A DNA stretch of 42,422 bases from Candidatus Gottesmanbacteria bacterium RIFCSPHIGHO2_01_FULL_46_14. Its GTDB lineage: Bacteria > Patescibacteriota > Microgenomatia > UBA10105 > UBA927. The notes below the pieces were generated by a model. It was not told the DNA's origin, ran no database searches, and was given only the letters and a program-made list of their open reading frames with translations. Positions 28,738 to 36,421 of the stretch are shown here, piece by piece. The stretch covers positions 1 to 42,422 of the forward strand of contig MFJJ01000019.1 of the NCBI GenBank assembly GCA_001780895.1, given 5' to 3'. Position numbers and translations under genes: made by a program. The stretch's first letter is position 1. Each line of letters opens with the position of its first letter.

Positions 28738-31327
28738 CAATTATACATACGGGTTTCATAAACCCGAACGGTACGTCTATAAATCCAAACGAGGCTTGGA
28801 CGCATCTGTTGTTGAGGCAATTAGTTTCCATAAAAATGAACCCGACTGGATGCGGCAGTTTCGTCTCCGTGCCTTTCCCGCGTTTAAAAAAAAGCCGCTA
28901 CCTCTGTGGGGCGCTGATTTGTCGACGGTAAAATTTGAAAATATTTTCTACTATTTGAAGCCTACAGAGAAAAAAGTCGGCTCGTGGGATCAGCTGCCAG
29001 CAGAAATCCGCGATACCTACGACAAGATTGGGATTCCGGAAGCAGAAAAACGCTTTCTCGCGGGAGTATCTGCACAATACGAATCTGAGGTTGTCTATAA
29101 AAGTATTCAATCTATGTTAACAAAAAAAGGCGTCGTATTTTTAGACATGGATAGCGGTCTTGCTGAGTATCCCGATCTCGTTAAACAATACTTTGGCACG
29201 ATTATTCCTCCTCTGGATAATAAATTTGCCGCACTCAATAGTTCGGTGTGGTCCGGTGGGTCCTTTGTGTATGTCCCCAAAGGTGTGCGGGTAGAACTTC
29301 CGCTTCAGGCCTACTTCCGTATCAATGCAGCTAACATGGGCCAATTTGAGCGCACCCTCATTATTGCCGATGAAGGCAGCTACGTTCATTATGTGGAAGG
29401 GTGTACGGCTCCCATTTATTCCACTGATTCTCTCCACAGTGCAGTCGTCGAGATTATTGTCAAAAAGGGAGCGCGCGTGCGATACACCACAATCCAAAAC
29501 TGGAGCACCAATGTTTATAATTTAGTCACCAAACGCGCCAGAGTTGAAGAAGAAGGAACGATGGAATGGGTCGACGGCAATTTAGGCTGCTTAGCAGAAG
29601 GCTCAACAGTTACGACTCCCGAAGGAGTGAAAACAATTGAATCTCTCCATGTAGGCGATCAGGTGCTTTCTTATGATGAACTGAATGGAAAATTATGCTT
29701 TAGAAAAGTAACGACAAAGCGATTTTCCGGTAATCAGCCTATTCATTCTGTTGCTGTGGGTGAGCGAAAATTACAGGTAACTGCTAATCATCCGTTTTTT
29801 TCCTATGTCTACAATGCCAACACTCCAAAAAAAATAGGACGTTATCAGCTCGGTTATGTTCGTGCGGACCGGTTAAAAAAAGCGATTGTTCCTCGCATCT
29901 CTATTGATTATGGCGTTCCATATCCGCTAAAAGCGCCAGGGTTAATTACAGAATTTGAATCATTTAACCAATATGCTTCGAAGTTAATGATGACGCGCGC
30001 AAGAACAACGCGGATGATGAAGATAAAACACACAAGTGATGCAATTATGTGGTTGTTTGGGTATTGGATTGGAGACGGCAATATAGATATAAAATTTGGA
30101 AAAACGAAAGGAGTCATACGCTATGCGAAAGTTGGCTTCTCAACACCCCGTCAAAATAGAGCCCGAGAACACTTAATGAGTAGCATGAGGATTTTGACCG
30201 ATATTGCACCAACTGAACGATCCGATGGTCACCACCTCGCGTGGAGCAGTAAAGAACTTGCTGAATTTTTCCATCTAAATGGACTTTTAGGAAATGCAGT
30301 AGCCAAGCGTGTCCCTCGATGGGTGTGGTCGATTCCAGAGTCGCAACGATTAGCGTTTATCGCCGGATATATAGATGCCGATGGCTGTATGAAATCGGGA
30401 CGCTTCAATATAAAATCAGTCAATAGAAAACTTCTTGAAGATATTGGTTCGCTCCTTACGACACTCGGGATCACGTCGCGAATTTTTGTTGAATATAGTA
30501 CATCAAGAAGAGTTCGGATCATGGGAGTTGAGTGTACCACCCCCGGTTCATATCGTTTAGATTTTAGGATCGATTCGCGACTTTATAACAATGTAAGTAG
30601 AGCATTGCAGAAAAAAATTGATCAATTCTTACAGCCAAAACGTGAATACTATCGTGTGGTAGGGCGATCAAATATTGAGCTTGGAGAAGACATAGAAATA
30701 GTTTCTGTAACAGTCTCTTCACGCTCCTCCAGAGCGGTGCCAACGTGGGATATTGAAGTTGAAGGAACAGGTAATTTTGTATCTCAAGGATTCATCGTCC
30801 ATAATTCAAAGATCACAATGAAGTATCCGAGTGTCTACCTCGTCGGTCGCAAAGCCCGTGGAGAGATTTTATCCATTGCCTGTGCCGGTCCCGGCCAACA
30901 TTTGGATGCAGGAGGCAAAGCCATTCATATTGCTCCCGAAACCACCTCGCAGATTATTTCAAAATCCATCAGCCGGGGTGGCGGGCGTACGTCCTACCGC
31001 GGTCTCGTGCAAGTCTATCCCGGAGCAAAAAATGTCAAAAGTAAAGTCGTCTGTGACGCGCTTCTGCTTGATGAAGCGTCCAGGTCCGATACGTATCCCA
31101 CGATGAAGATTGACGAGCAGGATGTTGAAATTCAACACGAAGCCACGGTATCCAAAGTCGGCGATGAGCAACTGTTTTATCTCGAAAGCCGCGGTATCCC
31201 CAAGGCACAAGCCGAGTCGATGATTGTCAATGGGTTTATCGAGCCAATCGTCAAAGAGTTGCCCCTAGAGTACGCAGTTGAAATGAATAGGCTTATTGCG
31301 CTTCAGATGGAAGGTTCGGTAGGATGA
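28721..31327 (+). CDS. sufB: Fe-S scaffold protein SufB, interrupted by an intein
   Basis: An 868-residue precursor from ATG 28721 (MRVISDNYTYGFHKPER). N-extein: 289 residues ending MEWVDGNLG. Intein: 406 residues. C-extein: 173 residues beginning SKITMKYPSVYLVGRKARGE. Splicing yields a 462-residue SufB of normal size, carrying the beta-helix and the conserved IQHEATVSKVGDEQLFYLESRGI tail. SufB is the cluster-building scaffold with SufC and SufD. The track start at 28673 lies within sufC; GAGGA is 8 nt before ATG 28721. Confidence 0.95.
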   Translation: MRVISDNYTYGFHKPERYVYKSKRGLDASVVEAISFHKNEPDWMRQFRLRAFPAFKKKPLPLWGADLSTVKFENIFYYLKPTEKKVGSWDQLPAEIRDTYDKIGIPEAEKRFLAGVSAQYESEVVYKSIQSMLTKKGVVFLDMDSGLAEYPDLVKQYFGTIIPPLDNKFAALNSSVWSGGSFVYVPKGVRVELPLQAYFRINAANMGQFERTLIIADEGSYVHYVEGCTAPIYSTDSLHSAVVEIIVKKGARVRYTTIQNWSTNVYNLVTKRARVEEEGTMEWVDGNLGCLAEGSTVTTPEGVKTIESLHVGDQVLSYDELNGKLCFRKVTTKRFSGNQPIHSVAVGERKLQVTANHPFFSYVYNANTPKKIGRYQLGYVRADRLKKAIVPRISIDYGVPYPLKAPGLITEFESFNQYASKLMMTRARTTRMMKIKHTSDAIMWLFGYWIGDGNIDIKFGKTKGVIRYAKVGFSTPRQNRAREHLMSSMRILTDIAPTERSDGHHLAWSSKELAEFFHLNGLLGNAVAKRVPRWVWSIPESQRLAFIAGYIDADGCMKSGRFNIKSVNRKLLEDIGSLLTTLGITSRIFVEYSTSRRVRIMGVECTTPGSYRLDFRIDSRLYNNVSRALQKKIDQFLQPKREYYRVVGRSNIELGEDIEIVSVTVSSRSSRAVPTWDIEVEGTGNFVSQGFIVHNSKITMKYPSVYLVGRKARGEILSIACAGPGQHLDAGGKAIHIAPETTSQIISKSISRGGGRTSYRGLVQVYPGAKNVKSKVVCDALLLDEASRSDTYPTMKIDEQDVEIQHEATVSKVGDEQLFYLESRGIPKAQAESMIVNGFIEPIVKELPLEYAVEMNRLIALQMEGSVG
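29588..30805 (+). mobile_element. LAGLIDADG-type intein in SufB
   Basis: Starts CLAEGSTVTTPEGVKTIESL (Cys1, block A) and ends GFIVHN before Ser+1. Block B is TANHPFF with the TxxH pattern. Two LAGLIDADG-type motifs, LFGYWIGDG and FIAGYIDADG, show a homing endonuclease, with both acidic residues kept, so it could still cut intein-free alleles. The frame is fully open. Inserted between G289 and the Ser of SKITMKYPS, a highly conserved SufB site. Confidence 0.95.
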
Positions 31328-31926
31328 AAACAATTGTCGAACGTATTACGCGTGCGTGTTTTGCAAAAACATATACGGTTCATTCAGATCGTACGATCGT
31401 CTTGTTGATAGCGGGAAGAAAAAAACAAGAAATTCGGATTTATGTAAAATGTAATAAACCAGGTAGCAGAGCAGATATTGTCGGCGTCGTAGTCGGAAAT
31501 GATAATGACCATATAACACTTCACACCCTTCAGCATCACAAGCAGCCCGATGCTACGAGCAATTTAATCGTCAAAAGCTTACTCACAGGCAACGCATCCT
31601 TTGTCTATGATGGCGCTATCCGCGTAGAGCCCAAAGCGCAAAAAACCGATGCATACCAACGAAATGAAAATCTTCTGCTTTCAGACAAAGCCCATGTGGA
31701 GAGTAAACCCAAGCTTGAGATACTGGCAAATGACGTTCGCTGTACTCATGGCGCAACCACGGGTAGCGTGAGAGAAGATGAGCTTTGGTATTTGGCCACA
31801 AGAGGAATAGCGAAAAAAGAAGCTACTTATCTTATCGCACAAGGGTTTTTAGAAAGCGTTGTAATTAAGATTACTGATCCCAGAGCCCAATCTCAGGTAT
31901 ATTCGTTTATCGATCATGCGGTATAA
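31324..31926 (+). CDS. sufD: Short SufD-like Fe-S scaffold protein
   Basis: A 200-residue protein, about half the usual SufD. The C-terminal block LEILANDVRCTHGATTGSVREDELWYLATRGI is diagnostic of SufD, with the conserved Cys-Thr-His (CTHGA). The N-terminal beta-helix is reduced to few turns. It pairs with SufB and SufC. The start overlaps sufB by 4 nt. Confidence 0.88.
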   Translation: MKTIVERITRACFAKTYTVHSDRTIVLLIAGRKKQEIRIYVKCNKPGSRADIVGVVVGNDNDHITLHTLQHHKQPDATSNLIVKSLLTGNASFVYDGAIRVEPKAQKTDAYQRNENLLLSDKAHVESKPKLEILANDVRCTHGATTGSVREDELWYLATRGIAKKEATYLIAQGFLESVVIKITDPRAQSQVYSFIDHAV

Positions 31927-31927
31927 T
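31922..31927 (+). promoter_or_regulatory. Internal -10 box before the Rieske gene
   Basis: A perfect TATAAT overlaps the sufD stop and lies 7 nt before ATG 31935. It could give a leaderless Rieske-sufS transcript independent of the upstream genes. No convincing -35 box is seen. Confidence 0.5.
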
Positions 31928-31934
31928 ACAAACT

Positions 31935-32243
31935 ATGGATTTTGTAAAAGTCATATCTAAAGGAGATCTTCCCGCAGGATCAATGAAAACATTCATGGTT
32001 GGCAATAAACCCGTGGCTATTGCCAACGTCGACGGAGAGTATTTTGCCGTTAGTGATATTTGTACGCACGAACACTGTTCGTTGGGGACCGAAGGATTCC
32101 TTGATGGGAGCGTCATTACGTGCGGATGTCACGGTGGACAATTTGATGTCACGACGGGCAAAGTACTTGCCCTGCCCCCGCCAGCGGACGTTTCCTCATA
32201 TGAGGTGAAAGTTGAAGGGGATGATGTCCTCATTAAAATGTAA
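31935..32243 (+). CDS. Rieske [2Fe-2S] protein (ferredoxin subunit type)
   Basis: A 102-residue soluble protein. Cluster ligands: CTHEHC (Cys43, His45) and CGCHGGQF (Cys63, His66), as C-x-H...C-x2-H. It resembles the small Rieske ferredoxins (NirD/BphA3-like) that sit in SUF operons of some bacteria, likely an electron donor. It overlaps the sufS start region by 23 nt. Confidence 0.92.
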   Translation: MDFVKVISKGDLPAGSMKTFMVGNKPVAIANVDGEYFAVSDICTHEHCSLGTEGFLDGSVITCGCHGGQFDVTTGKVLALPPPADVSSYEVKVEGDDVLIKM

Positions 32244-33414
32244 CGGTGCAGATTTCCCACTGCTCAAGAGAAGAATTAACGGTAAACGCGTCGTGTATCT
32301 CGATTCAACGGCAACGAGTTTAAAGCCGCAATCTGTCATTGATAAAGAGAACGAGTACTATATCAAATACTGCGCAAATATTTTTCGAGGTATTTACACG
32401 ATTTCTGAAGAAGCGACAGCGGAATATGAGAATGTTCGAGATAAAGTAGCTCGATTTATCAATGCGCCAAGCCGCGATGAAATAGTATTTACAAGAAATA
32501 CAACAGAATCTATCAATCTTGTTGCTAGCGGCATAAAAAAGAGTGATGAAATTGTGGTCTCAATCATGGAACACCACTCGAATTTTGTTCCTTGGCAACA
32601 GTTGGCAACGTTGAAAGTATGGGAACTAGGAAAAGAAGGTGAGCTTCTATTAAATGATTTAAATCATTTAATTACGCCAAAAACAAAAATACTCGCAATC
32701 ACTGCCGTATCCAATGTTTTAGGGACTATCAATCCCATTGGCCACATTAGTCAAATAGTAAAACGAATTAACCCGCAGTGTTTAGTTTTAGTCGACGCAG
32801 CCCAGGCTGCGCCGCATATGCCTATGAATGTACAAGCATGGGGAGCTGACTTTGTTGCGTTTTCCAGTCATAAGATGTTGGGTCCAACGGGTGTCGGTGT
32901 ACTGTGGGGAAAGATGGAACGATTAGAAGAGTTATCCCCGTATCAATATGGTGGTGAGATGATTAAGGAAGTACACGTAGAAAAAACCGTATTTGCAAAA
33001 CCCCCTCACAAGTTTGAAGCAGGGACCCCGCATATTGCCGGAGTCATAGGATTTGGAGCTGCAATTGATTATTTACAAAAACTCGGCATGGACAATGTCC
33101 GGGCTCATGAGGTGGAAATCACCGCCTATGCGCTCAAACAACTGAAAAAACTAAAAGGCGTTTCTATTTACGGTCCCCAAGATCGCGGAGGTGTCATAGC
33201 GTTTACGATGAATGGCGTGCATGCGCATGATATTGCCCAACTTCTCAATGAAGACAATGTTTGTATTCGGGCCGGCCATCACTGCGCCATGCCGCTCCAT
33301 GAGTATCTTAAAATATCTGCCACCGCCCGTGCCTCTTTTTATATATACTCGACAAAAGAGGACGTAGATGCTCTGATTGCAGGGTTAGAAAAAGTCAAAC
33401 AATTATTTACATAA
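32221..33414 (+). CDS. sufS: Cysteine desulfurase SufS
   Basis: 397 residues from ATG 32221 (MMSSLKCNG); the track start TTG 32212 is less likely. Class V aminotransferase fold: FSSHKMLGPTG with the PLP lysine (~218), and RAGHHCAMPL with the sulfur-carrying Cys (~355). It provides sulfur as persulfide to SufU. An AT-rich 20-bp perfect palindrome lies in the coding region at 32651-32670. The end overlaps the 27-bp repeat at 33411. The gene looks more AT-rich than sufC and sufB. Confidence 0.95.
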   Translation: MMSSLKCNGADFPLLKRRINGKRVVYLDSTATSLKPQSVIDKENEYYIKYCANIFRGIYTISEEATAEYENVRDKVARFINAPSRDEIVFTRNTTESINLVASGIKKSDEIVVSIMEHHSNFVPWQQLATLKVWELGKEGELLLNDLNHLITPKTKILAITAVSNVLGTINPIGHISQIVKRINPQCLVLVDAAQAAPHMPMNVQAWGADFVAFSSHKMLGPTGVGVLWGKMERLEELSPYQYGGEMIKEVHVEKTVFAKPPHKFEAGTPHIAGVIGFGAAIDYLQKLGMDNVRAHEVEITAYALKQLKKLKGVSIYGPQDRGGVIAFTMNGVHAHDIAQLLNEDNVCIRAGHHCAMPLHEYLKISATARASFYIYSTKEDVDALIAGLEKVKQLFT

Positions 33415-33437
33415 AATGATTCAAATCATTTTATATT
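33411..33437. repeat. 27-bp palindromic repeat, copy 1 (sufS-sufU gap)
   Basis: AAAATGATTCAAATCATTTT is the dyad; the full 27-bp sequence recurs identically at 33801-33827. It contains the sufS stop codon and ends 3 nt before the sufU ATG, with a TATATT at its right edge that could be a -10 box. Confidence 0.85.
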
Positions 33438-33440
33438 CCC

Positions 33441-33809
33441 ATGGATATTTACCGCGAGAACATTTTAGATCACTATAAACATCCCCGAAATTTCGGACAT
33501 CTGGAGAAACCTGATGTTGTGATGGAAGAGGGGAATGTTACGTGTGGTGATAAGATTATTATGGAAATTAACGTAAAAAATAACAAAATCGAAAATGTTG
33601 CATTTAATGGAGAGGGATGTGCAATTAGTCAGGCAAGTGCGTCAATGTTGACTGAAATGGTAAAAGGCATGAACATAAATAAAATTATGAAATTATCTGT
33701 CATTGATATAACGACAATATTAGGTACAAGTCTCACACCGTCTCGAATAAAATGTGCTACTCTCCCATTAGAAGTACTCCAAAAGGCCGGAATCAAATAT
33801 ATAAAATGA
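33441..33809 (+). CDS. sufU: Fe-S assembly/sulfur relay protein SufU
   Basis: A 122-residue IscU/NifU_N-like protein. Ligands: GNVTCGD (Cys35, Asp37), GEGCAISQAS (Cys60) and RIKCATLPL (Cys105). It accepts sulfur from SufS. It is shorter than Bacillus SufU (~147) and the insert between Cys60 and Cys105 is reduced. It is flanked on both sides by identical 27-bp palindromic repeats. Confidence 0.9.
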   Translation: MDIYRENILDHYKHPRNFGHLEKPDVVMEEGNVTCGDKIIMEINVKNNKIENVAFNGEGCAISQASASMLTEMVKGMNINKIMKLSVIDITTILGTSLTPSRIKCATLPLEVLQKAGIKYIK

Positions 33810-33827
33810 TTCAAATCATTTTATATT
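33801..33827. repeat. 27-bp palindromic repeat, copy 2 (after sufU)
   Basis: Identical to copy 1 and in the same orientation, exactly 390 bp away. It contains the sufU stop codon and touches the -35 box (33826-33831) of the ferredoxin promoter, a good place for an operator. Confidence 0.85.
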
Positions 33828-33855
33828 GATTGCGGAATAGATATTGCAGTATAGT
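33826..33855 (+). promoter_or_regulatory. Ferredoxin promoter
   Basis: TTGATT (33826-33831), 18 bp, TATAGT (33850-33855). ATG 33862 lies 6 nt after the -10 box, so the mRNA should be leaderless. Confidence 0.65.
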
Positions 33856-33861
33856 GTGGGT

Positions 33862-34116
33862 ATGGATCCAAATGATCCCAAATCCAAAAGAAAAATCCGC
33901 AAACTCACGATGAGGATTGACCGCAGTTTGTGTATCGGTGCGGCGACGTGTATTGCGCTCGCGCCAAAAGCGTGGGCACTGGATGATGAGGCCAAAGCAA
34001 TAATCCTCGATTCCGCGAGTGAAGAAAGTGACCAAGCGCTTTTGGATGCAGCAAAATCATGTCCGGTGATGGCAATTATTATCACCGGTCAGGACGGGAA
34101 ACAGCTTTATCCATAA
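33862..34116 (+). CDS. Ferredoxin, single-cluster type with three cysteines
   Basis: 84 residues from ATG 33862 (the track start 33844 is upstream of the -10 box). MRIDRSLCIGAATCIALAPKAW... and AKSCPVMAII give only three Cys (C-x5-C ... CP). The second and the fourth positions of the classic CxxCxxCxxxCP motif are Ala. Similar 'CIGAATC...AP' ferredoxins are found in CPR; they may carry a 3Fe-4S or a 4Fe-4S cluster with another ligand. It likely takes electrons from the 2-oxoacid oxidoreductase nearby. Confidence 0.8.
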   Translation: MDPNDPKSKRKIRKLTMRIDRSLCIGAATCIALAPKAWALDDEAKAIILDSASEESDQALLDAAKSCPVMAIIITGQDGKQLYP

Positions 34117-34123
34117 TTTTGTG

Positions 34124-34196
34124 TTGTCATCCCGGCCCCCGAGCCGGGATCCAGAACAGAAAAGGCATGGATTCCGGGTCAAGCCCGGAATGACAA
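34124..34196. repeat. REP-like inverted repeat, copy A
   Basis: TTGTCAT ... ATGACAA bound two hairpins, CCCGGC/GCCGGG (34131-34148) and ATTCCGGG/CCCGGAAT (34171-34191). Its right half, read backwards, matches the left half of copy B at 41412 in about 30 of 31 bases. The stop codon of the AMP-ligase gene lies in the loop of the right hairpin. Confidence 0.9.
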
Positions 34197-36395
34197 GGCC
34201 AGATACTTGCGGAATCCCGCAGGTCTCGAGAAGGCGATGACGTTTCGGATCTCGTGGTCCCGAGCGTAGAGGAGGGCGTGTTCGATGAGAAGAACACTCG
34301 GAGAAGACGTGTTGCTGCGGACGATTTTTGTGTTTTTGGTAATTTCCGGATACTTCATAAGCACGTTATAGCCCATGGATTCTTTGTCATTCGGCCGGCC
34401 ATTTTTAAGTATCTTCCACACCGTTGCTCCACCAATTCCTCCTTTTGGTTTGCGATGAAACTCCAAGACATGATCTTTTCCTGACTTCACATATTCTTCG
34501 ATACTTTTAACACCTCCGGTGTGATACGGCTTGGCACCTGTGGTATTTTTGACAGAAATGGCTACGCAAAGGAGCGTATCTCCATTCGAATCATGATTGG
34601 AGAGCGTACCGTTCCCTGTGGCTTGATTCCAGGTCTTTATTTTATCGACATTGGATACCTGAACACACGAAAGCGTTCCGACGAGGCCTTCTTTTTCTTC
34701 AAACGCGCCAAATACGAGTCCATTTTGTGTTCGAGCACAAAATTCCTCCAGAGTTGAAGGTAATCCAAGCCAGCGCTGGTTATTTATCGCAACTGCCTTT
34801 TCGAGTATATCTGTTTCGTTTGGTTTAATTCTGCGCACGTAATAAAGTTTCTGTTCTTCGTTTTTGAGAAGCTCGGCGATCTGTTTTTTTACTTCCACTC
34901 GTTGAATTTTACCGGTTGATGTTTTAGGAAGACTATCAACAAAGAATATTTTTTTCGGAGTTTCATAAAGAGAAAGTCCGGGAACAGTTAAGGCCGAGCC
35001 TTGAAGCGCCCTAAGGCTCGGCCTTTTAAGAACTATTGCTGCTGCTATTTCCTCACCCATGCGTTCATCCGGATATCCCACAACACTGACTTCATCGATC
35101 TGGGGGTAGGCTTTAAGAAGCGCATCCTCAATGGCTGAAGGAGAGATATTGACGCCTCCTTTAATAATAATTTCTTTAATTCTCCCGATAATAAAAAAAT
35201 ATTTCTGTCCATCGATTTTCTTCCAGTGTCCCAGATCTCCCGAATGAAACCAACCGTCGATAAACGATTTTTTTGTTTCTTCGGGATTATTCAAATATCC
35301 ATCGGCCAATATTGGACCGCTTATGCATATTTCTCCATGTTTATTTTCTTTTTTCTCATTATTGTGCTCATCCATGATAGCGAGGTGATTATTGGCAAGT
35401 TCTACACCAATCGTATTGTTTTTGACCAACGAACGGTATTGCGTTTCATCTGTGTCGATCGGGACGCCGGAAACACGTAGAGCCGTTTCCGTCTGGCCAT
35501 ATCCTTGAACGACGCGAATTTTGAAGATTTTATAAAACCGTAATGTTTCCTCGGGGAGAACCGGCGCCGAACCAATACATATTCGTTTAAGTGATGGCGC
35601 TTTTGTATATTCTTTCTGACGAACAAGAAGATCATGGAGGATCGTCGGAACAATGCTCGTATTGGTGGCTTCGTACGTATTGATGATGTGCCAGAATTTA
35701 CTGGTTGAATAGCGACTGTTAAGAATTATAGTTCCACCAACCAAAAGCATGCTCAGACAGAATTCAGTTGAGTTAATATGGTGAAGAGGTAGAATAATGT
35801 TAAACCGATCCCTACTGGTAAATTTCTGCCAATCGATAATGCCCATGGCGTTGAGTAAGCAGGCTCGCTGAGAGAGGAGTACGCCTTTGGGATGGGCAGT
35901 CGTTCCGGATGTATAGAGGATGACGTAGTGATCGCTTGAGTCGCCATGTGTCAACAATGGAGTGGGTTTGGGAAGAAGAGATTGAAATTCGTCAAACGAA
36001 GACCAGAAAATTACATGGAGTCCGGAAAGTTGGGGTATATCGTTCGTCCCTCCGTTATCAACCTTAATAAACAGCGCTTTTGATTGGGTATCTTGGAGTT
36101 TGAAAATTTTACGTTCCAGTGTGTCTCGTTTGAAATCCAAGGGGACCGTTGTTGCGCCAAGGAGCGCGCCGGCGAGTTCAAAGATGAGCACTTCCGGAGC
36201 ATTGGGCATGAGGATGGCAAACCGATCGCCTTTGGTAATACCCAATGCGGTAAGATACGAAGCAGTACGTCTGACGAGCAAAACCAATTGTTGATAGGTG
36301 ATGGATAAATGTTTATCAGTATCCGGATCAACTGCCACAATAGCTTCTTTGGAGGATTTCGCGTGAGACCGGAGCAATCCTTCGACTGATTTCAT
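34179..36395 (-). CDS. AMP-forming acyl-CoA synthetase/ligase fused to GNAT-like domain
   Basis: 738 residues from ATG 36395 (track start 36503 is inside korA). Adenylation domain: YTSGTTAHPKG (161-171), GYGQTE (298-303), GWFHSGD, GRIKEIIIKGG and PKTSTGKIQR with the catalytic Lys (~496). About 230 residues follow that look like an acetyltransferase-type domain (WLGLPSTLEEFCARTQNGLVFGAFEEKEGLVGTLSC). Residues 464-476 are encoded by a perfect inverted repeat, and the last codons LSFRA plus stop by the REP-like element, so the tail may be truncated. TACCAT (36407-36402), with TTGCAA 17 bp up, is 6 nt before the ATG. Confidence 0.85.
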   Translation of the reverse strand: MKSVEGLLRSHAKSSKEAIVAVDPDTDKHLSITYQQLVLLVRRTASYLTALGITKGDRFAILMPNAPEVLIFELAGALLGATTVPLDFKRDTLERKIFKLQDTQSKALFIKVDNGGTNDIPQLSGLHVIFWSSFDEFQSLLPKPTPLLTHGDSSDHYVILYTSGTTAHPKGVLLSQRACLLNAMGIIDWQKFTSRDRFNIILPLHHINSTEFCLSMLLVGGTIILNSRYSTSKFWHIINTYEATNTSIVPTILHDLLVRQKEYTKAPSLKRICIGSAPVLPEETLRFYKIFKIRVVQGYGQTETALRVSGVPIDTDETQYRSLVKNNTIGVELANNHLAIMDEHNNEKKENKHGEICISGPILADGYLNNPEETKKSFIDGWFHSGDLGHWKKIDGQKYFFIIGRIKEIIIKGGVNISPSAIEDALLKAYPQIDEVSVVGYPDERMGEEIAAAIVLKRPSLRALQGSALTVPGLSLYETPKKIFFVDSLPKTSTGKIQRVEVKKQIAELLKNEEQKLYYVRRIKPNETDILEKAVAINNQRWLGLPSTLEEFCARTQNGLVFGAFEEKEGLVGTLSCVQVSNVDKIKTWNQATGNGTLSNHDSNGDTLLCVAISVKNTTGAKPYHTGGVKSIEEYVKSGKDHVLEFHRKPKGGIGGATVWKILKNGRPNDKESMGYNVLMKYPEITKNTKIVRSNTSSPSVLLIEHALLYARDHEIRNVIAFSRPAGFRKYLALSFRA
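34990..35025. repeat. Palindromic element inside the AMP-ligase reading frame
   Basis: AAGGCCGAGCCTT (34990-35002) and AAGGCTCGGCCTT (35013-35025) are perfect 13-bp inverted repeats around a 10-nt loop. On the minus strand it reads in frame as RPSLRALQGSALT, between strands of the adenylate-forming domain. It resembles the in-frame palindromic elements known from Rickettsia genes. Confidence 0.75.
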
Positions 36396-36421
36396 ACGAA
36401 TATGGTAAGCTAAACGTATAT

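Noticed and set aside
33411-33437. Calling the sufU-flanking palindrome a true Fur box
   Set aside because: The centre and arms differ from the Fur consensus and related palindromes also occur inside coding regions, so only a general operator or repeat is claimed.
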